Positions 1-5,428 of a stretch of DNA of 6,994 bases are shown in pieces. The position numbers and the translations under genes are program-made. Source of the DNA: Streptosporangiaceae bacterium. Lineage in GTDB: Bacteria; Actinomycetota; Actinomycetes; Streptosporangiales; Streptosporangiaceae. Below the pieces are notes generated by a model that was not told the origin of the DNA, made no database searches, and worked only from the letters and a program-made list of their open reading frames with translations. The stretch's first letter is position 1. Each line of letters opens with the position of its first letter. The stretch is from NCBI GenBank assembly GCA_030039095.1, contig JASHQP010000373.1:1-6994 (forward strand), read 5' to 3'.

Positions 1-1
1 C

Positions 2-109
2 GCCGCAACCGGCCCCGCCGCCGCCCTGGCCCGCGCAGGCGGCGGCATCAGCCAGCCGGTGCGCACCCTCGCCGACGTCGCCCCCGCCCTCCAGCGCCTC
101 CTCGCTTAA
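2..109 (+). CDS. C-terminal end of an unidentified protein (5' end outside the window)
   Basis: The frame starting at base 2 is open from the window edge and ends at TAA 107-109, giving 35 residues rich in Ala, Gly and Leu that finish with a Leu/Ala-rich helix-like stretch (..VRTLADVAPALQRLLA). Codons have almost exclusively G or C in third position, as expected for a real high-GC gene, and an inverted repeat begins 30 nt after the stop. The tail resembles the ends of several alpha/beta enzymes (HAD-type phosphatases, glycosyltransferases), but nothing diagnostic is present and no family is assigned. It is read in the same direction as the histidine kinase, with about 180 nt between them, so it is probably a separate transcription unit. 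Confidence 0.6.
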   Translation, partial: AATGPAAALARAGGGISQPVRTLADVAPALQRLLA

Positions 110-139
110 CCACCCCTGGCATGCCGCCAAGACGTGTCA

Positions 140-198
140 TTCCTTGATCCCGGAGGATTGTCAGTGAATACGACGAACAATCCTCCGGGATCATGGAA
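140..198. repeat. Long near-perfect inverted repeat (candidate terminator or mobile-repeat remnant)
   Basis: Arms 140-161 and 177-198 are 22 nt each and pair with a single mismatch (T144/T194); the inner 17 bp (145-161 with 177-193) pair perfectly. The loop is 15 nt (162-176). The structure begins 30 nt after the stop of the upstream gene, so it could terminate that transcript, although there is no T tract after it, which is common in actinomycetes. The left arm contains GGAGG (152-156) and the loop contains a GTG (164-166) at ribosome-binding distance, with the SD paired to CCTCC in the right arm. That GTG opens a frame that only shadows the kinase gene, so the arrangement may be coincidental. 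Confidence 0.75.
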
Positions 199-278
199 CG
201 GGCCGCGCTCCGGCGTCAGCCCTGCGGCGGACCCGCCGGTCAGCTTCCGGGAGGACGACGGCCCGGCGATGCGCCGCT

Positions 279-290
279 TACGCTGGGGGC
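279..290 (+). promoter_or_regulatory. Possible -10 box / G-rich leader in front of the histidine kinase
   Basis: TACGCT (279-284) fits the actinobacterial TANNNT -10 pattern and ends 6 nt before the GTG at 291, the spacing typical of leaderless transcripts. The bases between are GGGGGC, which could instead act as a ribosome-binding site for in-frame GTG codons at 297 or 300. No convincing -35 is visible. The two readings are alternatives: a leaderless start at 291, or an SD-led start two or three codons later. Confidence 0.3.
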
Positions 291-1490
291 GTGTCCGTGG
301 TGTACGCCTGGCTGAGCCGGCATCCGATGCTGGTCGACGGCGTGCTCGCGTTCTGCCTCGCGGTGCCGGGCCTGGGCTCCGCGCTGAAGGCCGGCCCCGC
401 GCTCCGGCTGCCGCTGCTCGTGGCGATCGCGGCGCCCGTGGTGTTCCGGCGCCGGTACCCGGTCCAGGCGTTCGTGGTCAGCGGGTGCGCGCTGGCGGCC
501 GACCTGCTGACCGGCGGCGGCCCGGGCGGCTCGCTGCTGGCCACCCTGGTGCTGCTGTACACGCTCGCCGCCTACCGCCCGCGGCGGATCTCGATCCCCG
601 GGCTGCTGGTCTCCGTTGCCGGGGCGTGGGCCGTGGTGGTCGTGCGGGTGGGGTCCTCCGTCGGCGGGCTCAACCTGGTCCTGCTGGCCCTGGTGATCTC
701 GAGCGGGACCGCGCTCGTGGCGTGGGTGCTCGGGGACTCGATGCGGTACCGGCGCGCGTACCTGCGGGAACTGGAGGATCGTGCCGCACGCCTGGAGCGG
801 GAACGCGGCACCCAGGCGCAGATCGCCGCGGCGGCCGAGCGGGCCAGGATCGCCCGGGAACTGCACGACGTGATCGCGCACAACGTGAGCGTGATGGTGG
901 TGCAGGCCGACGGCGCCGGCTACGCGCTGCGCACCGAGCCGGAGCGGGCCGGCCAGGCGCTGGCCGCGATCGCGCAGACCGGGCGGCAGGCCCTGACCGA
1001 GATGCGGCGGCTGCTCGGCGTGCTGCGCTCCGGGGACGAGCAGTCCGGCCTGGCGCCCGTGCCCGGCCTCGACCAGATCCGTGAGCTGATCGACCAGGCC
1101 AGGGACGCGGGCATGTCGGTGTCGCTGACGCTCTTCGGCGCGCCCCGGCCGCTGTCCGAGGGTGCCGAGCTCGCGGCGTACCGGGTGGTGCAGGAATCGC
1201 TGACCAACACGCGCAAGCACGGCGGCCCGGCGGCCGCGGCGGCGATCACCATGAGCTACGAGCCCGACGGGCTGCTGCTGCGGATGACCGACGACGGGCT
1301 CGGCGGCGCGGACGGCTCGGACGGGGTCGGTCACGGCCTGACCGGGATGCGCGAGCGCATCGAGATGTACGGGGGGACGGTCCAGGCCGGGCCACTGCCC
1401 GACGCGGGCTACCAGGTGACCGCCCGGCTGCCGTACACCAGCGCCGGGGCCGGCGAACCTGCACGGAGCCGATCGGAGAGCACGGCGTGA
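291..1490 (+). CDS. Two-component sensor histidine kinase, HisKA_3 / NarL-DesK type
   Basis: A 399-residue membrane sensor kinase that autophosphorylates on a histidine and passes the phosphate to the response regulator encoded next. Residues 1-150 hold five or six hydrophobic helices with short loops and no large extracellular domain, suggesting sensing in or at the membrane. A coiled segment (about 155-185) leads into the HisKA_3 dimerisation box ERARIARELHDVIAHNVS, with His192 as phosphoacceptor. The HATPase domain shows the N box ESLTNTRKH (302-310, Asn306), the G1 box DDGLGG (334-339) and the G2 box GHGLTGM (347-353). All catalytic motifs look intact. The N-terminus (WLSRHPMLVDG) matches the usual start of this family, supporting a start at or near 291; GTG 297 and 300 are alternatives. 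Its TGA overlaps the regulator's GTG (GTGA), so the two genes are translationally coupled. The stimulus cannot be read from the sequence. Confidence 0.93.
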   Translation: MSVVYAWLSRHPMLVDGVLAFCLAVPGLGSALKAGPALRLPLLVAIAAPVVFRRRYPVQAFVVSGCALAADLLTGGGPGGSLLATLVLLYTLAAYRPRRISIPGLLVSVAGAWAVVVVRVGSSVGGLNLVLLALVISSGTALVAWVLGDSMRYRRAYLRELEDRAARLERERGTQAQIAAAAERARIARELHDVIAHNVSVMVVQADGAGYALRTEPERAGQALAAIAQTGRQALTEMRRLLGVLRSGDEQSGLAPVPGLDQIRELIDQARDAGMSVSLTLFGAPRPLSEGAELAAYRVVQESLTNTRKHGGPAAAAAITMSYEPDGLLLRMTDDGLGGADGSDGVGHGLTGMRERIEMYGGTVQAGPLPDAGYQVTARLPYTSAGAGEPARSRSESTA

Positions 1491-2161
1491 CCATCCGGAT
1501 CATCCTCGTGGACGACCAGGAGCTGGTCAGGACCGGATTCCGGATGGTGCTCGACGCGCAGCTGGACATGACCGTGGTCGGCGAGGCGGCCGACGGGCTC
1601 GAGGCCGTCGAGGCCGCGCAGGCCCACCCGGCCGACGTCATGATCATGGATGCGCGGATGCCCCGGCTGGACGGCGTGGCGGCGACGCGCCGGATCCGGC
1701 ATGCGGGCGACCTGCCCCGGGTGCTCATGCTCACCACGTTCGACCTCGACGAGTACGCGTTCGCCGCGCTGAAGGCCGGGGCCAGCGGGTTCCTGCTCAA
1801 GGACGTGCCGCCGGACGAGCTGCTGTTCGCGATTCGGGCGGTGCACTCGGGCGATGCGGTGGTGGCGCCGTCGACGACCCGCCGGCTGATCGACAGGTTC
1901 GCGCCGATGCTGCCGGCCGATGCGGCGATCGACCCGCCCGACCTTGGTGAGCTGACGGAACGGGAACGCCAGGTGCTGATCCTGGTCGCGCAGGGGCTGT
2001 CGAACGCCGAGCTCGCCAAGCAGCTGTTCGTATCCGAGGCCACGGTCAAGACGCACGTGGGCCGCATCCTGGCCAAGCTTGGCCTGCGGGACCGGGTCCA
2101 GGCCGTGGTCTATGCGTACGAGAACGGCCTGGTCCGGGCCGGGGAGCTCGGCACGTCCTGA
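1487..2161 (+). CDS. Response regulator, NarL/LuxR family (REC-HTH)
   Basis: A 224-residue DNA-binding response regulator, the partner of the kinase just upstream. The receiver domain (about 1-120) has the acidic pair Asp9-Asp10, phosphoacceptor Asp55 (in MIMDARMP), the switch threonine in LTTFD (83-84) and the invariant Lys105 (in LLKDVPP). After a linker, the LuxR-type helix-turn-helix (about 153-212) carries LTERERQVLILVAQGLSN and the recognition-helix region SEATVKTHVGRILAKLGL. The GTG start at 1487 overlaps the kinase stop and has GGAGAG (1475-1480) 6 nt upstream. Length and domain order are normal and every key residue is present. No dedicated target gene lies directly downstream on the same strand; the next gene converges. 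The regulon is therefore unknown, though autoregulation is usual in this family. Confidence 0.95.
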   Translation: MTIRIILVDDQELVRTGFRMVLDAQLDMTVVGEAADGLEAVEAAQAHPADVMIMDARMPRLDGVAATRRIRHAGDLPRVLMLTTFDLDEYAFAALKAGASGFLLKDVPPDELLFAIRAVHSGDAVVAPSTTRRLIDRFAPMLPADAAIDPPDLGELTERERQVLILVAQGLSNAELAKQLFVSEATVKTHVGRILAKLGLRDRVQAVVYAYENGLVRAGELGTS

Positions 2162-2197
2162 CCCGCGCGGGCCAGGACGGCCGCGAAAGGGGCCGTC
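2162..2197. terminator. Hairpin between convergent response regulator and VOC genes
   Basis: Just after the regulator's stop are a perfect 10-bp palindrome (CCCGCGCGGG, 2162-2171) and a 7-bp stem (2176-2182 with 2191-2197) closing an 8-nt loop. The right arm runs into the last codon positions of the converging VOC gene. GC-rich hairpins without a U tract are common actinomycete terminators; a bidirectional role is inferred from position only. Confidence 0.4.
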
Positions 2198-2906
2198 AGT
2201 CCCAGCAGAGGCAGAACGGCTTGCCCGCCGGGTCGGCGTAGACCCGCCAGTTCTCCCCGCCGAAGGACAGCGACGCGGCGCCGAGCTTCAGCGCCGCCGC
2301 CTCCGCCACGTCGACGTCGCCGACCGTGACGTCGAGGTGCACCTGCTGCGGATACGCCGGGTCGGGCCACCGCGGCGCGTGATAGCCGGTGATCTGCTGG
2401 AACATCACCGGCTGCGCTCCGTCCTCGCCGATCATCGCCATGCCCTCGCCCTCGTACGTGACGGGCTTGCCGAGGAGGCTCGCGTAGAACGCGCTCAGCT
2501 CCCTGGCGTCCGGGCAGTCGAGCATCACGCCCATGACCGTGGTCTCGGCCTTCCCAGGGAACAGGCACAGATCGAACGGGTGCCCGGCCGGGTCGGCCAG
2601 CGTGCGGGCGGTATCGCTCTTGGCCAGCAGCCCGGCGCCCAGCTCGACCGCCTTCGCCTCGCCGGCGTCGAGGTCCGGCACGCGCAGGTCGAGGTGCGCC
2701 TGCTGCGGGAACGCCGGATCCGGCCACCGCGGCGCCACGTGATCGGGGCTGAGCTGGGCGGCGATGCGCCATCCGTCGCCGGTATCCACCGTCATCCATT
2801 CGTCGTCGCCGTCCGGCTCGGACCACCCGCCGAGGGCGGCGTAGAACGCGGCGAGCCGCCGGACGTCGGAGGTGTCGAGCGCCACCGCGCGCAAGGTTCC
2901 GATCAT
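2196..2906 (-). CDS. Two-domain VOC family protein (glyoxalase/dioxygenase-like)
   Basis: A 236-residue cytoplasmic protein built from two vicinal-oxygen-chelate modules, about residues 1-117 and 124-236. The halves are clear copies: PRWPDPAFPQQAHLDLRV (59-76) recurs as PRWPDPAYPQQVHLDVTV (178-195), and ADPAGHPFDLC (104-114) as ADPAGKPFCLC (224-234). His71 and His190 in the HLD motifs are potential metal ligands, but the full glyoxalase I set (H/Q-E-H-E) is not obvious. This subgroup (Glyoxalase_6-like) is widespread in actinomycetes with mostly unknown substrates; some relatives bind drugs or act as dioxygenases, and no substrate is claimed here. The ATG at 2906 is set by GGAGGAAG (2913-2920), 6 nt upstream, and by the family-typical start MIGTLRAVALDTSD. 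It converges with the response regulator and diverges from the MHYT genes. Its leader carries a direct duplication (2917-2965). Confidence 0.88.
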   Translation of the reverse strand: MIGTLRAVALDTSDVRRLAAFYAALGGWSEPDGDDEWMTVDTGDGWRIAAQLSPDHVAPRWPDPAFPQQAHLDLRVPDLDAGEAKAVELGAGLLAKSDTARTLADPAGHPFDLCLFPGKAETTVMGVMLDCPDARELSAFYASLLGKPVTYEGEGMAMIGEDGAQPVMFQQITGYHAPRWPDPAYPQQVHLDVTVGDVDVAEAAALKLGAASLSFGGENWRVYADPAGKPFCLCWD

Positions 2907-2964
2907 TGGCCACTTCCTCCCGGGTCACCGCTCATCATGTTTCTCCCGGGTCACCGCTCATCAT
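2903..2964 (-). promoter_or_regulatory. Two overlapping mini-ORFs in the VOC leader
   Basis: Read on the minus strand, ATG 2964-2962 opens a nine-codon frame (MMSGDPGET) ending at TGA 2937-2935. That stop overlaps ATG 2938-2936, which opens an 11-codon frame (MMSGDPGGSGQ) ending at TGA 2905-2903, which in turn overlaps the VOC ATG (2906-2904). Both junctions are ATGA. The second mini-ORF has GGGAG a few bases upstream; the first has AGGGGG almost abutting its ATG. The near-identical peptides result from the direct duplication. This could be a re-initiation leader or simply a by-product of duplicating the SD region. Confidence 0.35.
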
Positions 2965-2965
2965 G
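2917..2965. repeat. Direct duplication of 23 bp, period 26 bp, in the VOC leader
   Basis: Bases 2917-2939 and 2943-2965 are identical over 23 bp (core CCCGGGTCACCGCTCATCAT), and two of the three bases before each copy also match. On the minus strand each unit carries ATGATG and part of a G-rich SD-like stretch. The inner copy supplies part of the VOC ribosome-binding site. Confidence 0.9.
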
Positions 2966-2993
2966 CCCCCTGCCGCGCGCGCCGGTCCTCTAG

Positions 2994-3055
2994 AGGTTAA
3001 GGGACTGTCCGCATTCTGCGAATTGCATACAGCAAACCCGTTCAGCCAGTAATCT
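2994..3055. promoter_or_regulatory. Divergent promoter region between the VOC and MHYT genes
   Basis: For the minus-strand VOC gene, TTCGCA (3022-3017) and TAACCT (2999-2994) are separated by 17 bp and make a plausible -35/-10 pair. For the plus-strand MHYT gene, TAATCT (3050-3055) is a reasonable -10 lying 37 nt before the GTG at 3093, but no good -35 sits at the right distance. The stretch is visibly less GC-rich than the coding DNA around it, as promoters are. A perfect palindrome CCTCTAGAGG (2987-2996) overlaps the VOC -10, and a TTGC-N5-GCAA dyad lies at 3023-3035. Confidence 0.35.
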
Positions 3056-3092
3056 CGGATCCGAACACGTTCCGGTGGGGAGTGATCACACC

Positions 3093-3974
3093 GTGTTACA
3101 TCTGCACGATTTCACCTACGGCCTGGCGACCCCGGCGCTCAGCTACGTCGCGGCCATCGTCGGCGTACTGCTGGGCCTGCGGGCCGTCACCCGGGCCCGC
3201 GCCTGCCACGGGGCGTCGCGCGGCCGCTGGCTGGCTCTTGCCGGGCTCATCATGGGCAGCGTCGGCATCTGGGCGATGAGCTTCGCCGGCCTTGTCGGCT
3301 TCTCCGTCGCCGGCGAGACCACCCGGTACAGCGTGCCGGTCACGATCCTCGGCCTGCTGGTCGCCACCGCGACCGTCACCGCGGGCCTGCTGATCGTCGG
3401 GTTCAGCGGCGAGGAGTCGGGACCGCTGGTCGCCGGCGGGCTGATCGCCGGCGCCGGCCTGGCGCTGACCCAGTACCTCGGTCTCGCGGCGATGCGGATG
3501 CCGGGAGCGCTCGGATACGACCCGGTGCTGTTCATCGTGTCGATCGCGATAGCGATCGTCGCGGCGACCGCGATCTTGTGGTCCGCGGCCCGGCTGCGCC
3601 GGATCTGGGCCACCGTGGCGGTCTCGCTGCTGCTCGGCATCGCGGTGAGCGCCGTGCACTACACCGCGATGGCGGCCGTCAGGATCTCCCCGGCCGGCGC
3701 CGCGACCGGCATGGTCATCGGTGCGGGCGGCGGCGCGACGGCCGCCAGCTACGTGCTCCCGGTCGTGCTCGGCGCCAGCATCGCCGCGTTCCTGGCCCTG
3801 GCGGCTGTCGCACTGGCGCCGACCGAGGACGCCATCCGTTACGACGCGGCACTGCTGGACCACATCCGCAGGCGCAGCGAGCTCCCGCTCGAGGTGGAAA
3901 CCGTGATCCCGCAGGACTATGACGACGCACCCTGGAGCGTCGCCGCGTTCCGCGAACCTCCCGAGCCGCGCTGA
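3093..3974 (+). CDS. MHYT-family integral membrane protein, copy 1 (motif-degenerate paralogue)
   Basis: A 293-residue protein with about seven hydrophobic helices and a short charged C-terminal tail. It aligns without a gap to the next gene over the first 250 residues (about 51% identity by eye), which identifies it as an MHYT sensor-domain protein. Known MHYT domains have conserved Met and His residues near the membrane face and are predicted to bind a metal, probably copper, to sense gases. Here the first motif reads AMSF (61-64, Ser63 for His), the second TQYL (126-129, Gln127 for His), and only the third keeps its histidine (VHYT, His189). Arg78 also replaces a histidine found in copy 2, while His5 is kept. 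The GTG at 3093 is chosen because MLHLHDFTYG aligns with MLTVHNFSYG of copy 2 and GGGGAG (3077-3082) lies upstream; GTG 3075 would add six residues but has no SD. The gene is intact, suggesting a retained function with altered ligand binding. Confidence 0.85.
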   Translation: MLHLHDFTYGLATPALSYVAAIVGVLLGLRAVTRARACHGASRGRWLALAGLIMGSVGIWAMSFAGLVGFSVAGETTRYSVPVTILGLLVATATVTAGLLIVGFSGEESGPLVAGGLIAGAGLALTQYLGLAAMRMPGALGYDPVLFIVSIAIAIVAATAILWSAARLRRIWATVAVSLLLGIAVSAVHYTAMAAVRISPAGAATGMVIGAGGGATAASYVLPVVLGASIAAFLALAAVALAPTEDAIRYDAALLDHIRRRSELPLEVETVIPQDYDDAPWSVAAFREPPEPR

Positions 3975-4037
3975 CCTGCAGGGCAGTGCCGCGATATCTT
4001 TGCAATCGATCTCATTTGCAGACGAGGGCGGGTTTCT
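3975..4037 (+). promoter_or_regulatory. Spacer between MHYT copies with TGCAA-N10-TTGCA dyad
   Basis: The 63-nt spacer is locally AT-richer than its surroundings. It contains TATCTT (3995-4000), a weak -10 candidate, and an inverted repeat TGCAA (4001-4005) / TTGCA (4016-4020). GAGGGCGGG (4024-4032) serves as the ribosome-binding site for the downstream TTG start. The second MHYT gene may be co-transcribed from upstream, have its own promoter, or both. Confidence 0.25.
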
Positions 4038-4919
4038 TTGCTAACTGTTCATAATTTCTCGTATGGGCTGCTGACGCCCGTTCTCGGCTACCTGATGTCC
4101 TGCATGGGCGCGTTCCTCGGCCTGCGGTGCACCACCCGCGCCATGGCTTACCAGGGCTGGCCGCGCGTGCGCTGGCTGCTGTTTGCCGGGGTGTCGATCG
4201 GGACCACCGGGATCTGGGTGATGCACTTCATCGCCATGCTCGGGTTCACGATCCCCGGCCAGACCATTCACTACAACGTGCCGATCACGGTCCTGAGCAT
4301 GTTCATCGCGGTCGCGATCGTGTGCGTCGGCCTGCTGATCGTCGGGTTCGGCGGAGACGGGTACCGCCCGCTGATGCTGGCCGGCCTGATCACCGGGCTC
4401 GGCGTGGCGAGCATGCACTACATGGGCATGGCCGCGATGCGGATGCCAGGCCGGATCACCTACGACGCCGGGCTGTTCGCCGTGTCGGTGGTGATCGCCG
4501 TCGTCGCGGCGACCGCCGCGCTGTGGGCGGCGCTGCGGCTGAGCGGCGTCTGGCACACGGCAGGCGCCGCGATGGTCATGGGCGTCGCCGTCAGCGGCAT
4601 GCACTACATGGGCATGGCCGCGATGCGGATGTACCCGGCTCCCGGGCCGGCCGGCATGGTCATGGGCGGCTCGGGCGGTGCCACGGCGGAGAGCTTCCTG
4701 CTGCCGCTGGTCCTCGGGATCAGCGTGATCTCGTTCATCTCGATCGCCGCGATCGCGCTGTCGCCCACCCACGAAGAGATCCGCTCCGAGAACGACCTGA
4801 TGGACCGCATCGGCAAGTTCGGTTCGCAGGCCCGCTTACCGGCGCCTTCCACGGCCACAGCACAATGGGCCGCGTGGGCGACAACGACGCCGGGGGCGGC
4901 ACCGGCTGGCTGCTGCTGA
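4038..4919 (+). CDS. MHYT-domain integral membrane sensor, copy 2 (canonical motifs)
   Basis: A 293-residue seven-helix membrane protein with three clear MHYT-type motifs: VMHFIAMLGF (61-70), SMHYMGMAAMRM (125-136) and GMHYMGMAAMRM (187-198). His63, His127 and His189, with nearby methionines, are the residues proposed in this family to hold a metal (probably copper) and to respond to O2, CO or NO; the ligand is prediction, not demonstrated here. Most studied MHYT proteins are fused to GGDEF, EAL or kinase domains. This one is free-standing, with only a short tail after the last helix, so any signal must pass through a separate partner. The start is TTG 4038, supported by GAGGGCGGG 5 nt upstream and exact alignment of the N-terminus with copy 1. 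The last 35 residues are low-complexity (Ala/Thr/Pro), unlike the copy 1 tail, and overlap the chrB-like gene by about 55 nt in another frame. Confidence 0.92.
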   Translation: MLTVHNFSYGLLTPVLGYLMSCMGAFLGLRCTTRAMAYQGWPRVRWLLFAGVSIGTTGIWVMHFIAMLGFTIPGQTIHYNVPITVLSMFIAVAIVCVGLLIVGFGGDGYRPLMLAGLITGLGVASMHYMGMAAMRMPGRITYDAGLFAVSVVIAVVAATAALWAALRLSGVWHTAGAAMVMGVAVSGMHYMGMAAMRMYPAPGPAGMVMGGSGGATAESFLLPLVLGISVISFISIAAIALSPTHEEIRSENDLMDRIGKFGSQARLPAPSTATAQWAAWATTTPGAAPAGCC

Positions 4920-5428
4920 TCTACCGGGTACCGTCGGAGCCGACCAGGCTCCGCTCGACGGTGTGGCGCAGGCTCAAGAGCCTCGGCGCGATCTACCTGC
5001 AGAACTCCGCGGCCGCGCTGCCGGCCAGCGTCGCGGCCGAGCGGGCGCTGCGCAAGCTCAGGAGCGAGATCCTCGACATGTCGGGGACCGCGGCGCTGCT
5101 GTCGTGCGCCGTGCTCGCCGGGGAGCAGGAGGTCCGCGCCCAGTTCCAGGCGGCCCGCGACGACGAGTACGAGGAGATCGTGGACAAGTGCCACGACTTC
5201 CTCGGGCAGGTGAAGAAGGAGTACGACGAGAACCACTTCACGTACGCCGAGCTCGAGGAGAATGAGGTCGACCTCGTCAAGCTGAAGAACTGGCTGGAAC
5301 GGGTGCGCCAGCGCGACGCCTTCGGCGCCTCGGGGCGGCAGGCAGCAGAAAAGGGGATCGAGGACTGCGAGCAGTCCCTCGAGGCCTACGCGGCGCGGGT
5401 GTACGCGGACGAGGCGGAAAGCCGGTAG
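4865..5428 (+). CDS. ChrB N-terminal-domain protein (chromate-resistance-type, standalone)
   Basis: A predicted soluble protein of 187 residues. Residues about 14-155 match the N-terminal domain of ChrB: WLLLIYRVPSEPTRLRSTVW (15-34), RRLKSLGAIYLQNSAAALP (35-53), a central acidic helix DDEYEEIVDKCHDF (99-112), and HFTYAELEENEVDLVKL (124-140), followed by a Glu-rich helix. Full-length ChrB, linked to chromate-responsive regulation of the ChrA efflux pump, has an additional C-terminal domain; it is absent here and the gene ends normally, so this is the short form. No ChrA is present in the window, so chromate resistance is not claimed. ATG 4865 is the likely start; in-frame GTG 4874 is an alternative. 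Neither has a strong SD, and the start lies inside the end of the MHYT gene, implying coupling. The stop codon lies within the first unit of a 23-bp tandem array. Confidence 0.85.
   Translation: MGRVGDNDAGGGTGWLLLIYRVPSEPTRLRSTVWRRLKSLGAIYLQNSAAALPASVAAERALRKLRSEILDMSGTAALLSCAVLAGEQEVRAQFQAARDDEYEEIVDKCHDFLGQVKKEYDENHFTYAELEENEVDLVKLKNWLERVRQRDAFGASGRQAAEKGIEDCEQSLEAYAARVYADEAESR

Noticed and set aside
134..1084. Long + strand open frame of about 316 codons starting before the kinase
   Set aside because: It is out of frame with the kinase, Arg/Gly/Pro/Ala-rich and without domain motifs; it is a GC-driven shadow of the histidine kinase.
240..2076. Several minus-strand open frames opposite the kinase and regulator
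   Set aside because: Low-complexity Arg/Pro/Gly/Ser sequence antisense to well-supported genes; no motifs.
3075..3092. Upstream GTG start for MHYT copy 1
   Set aside because: It would add six residues not present in copy 2, has no SD, and would place the GGGGAG ribosome-binding site inside the gene.
4127..4864. Upstream extension of the chrB-like frame for about 246 codons
   Set aside because: This part lies over the MHYT gene in another frame and is His/Arg/Asp-rich nonsense; real ChrB similarity begins near WLLLIYR, so the start was set at 4865.
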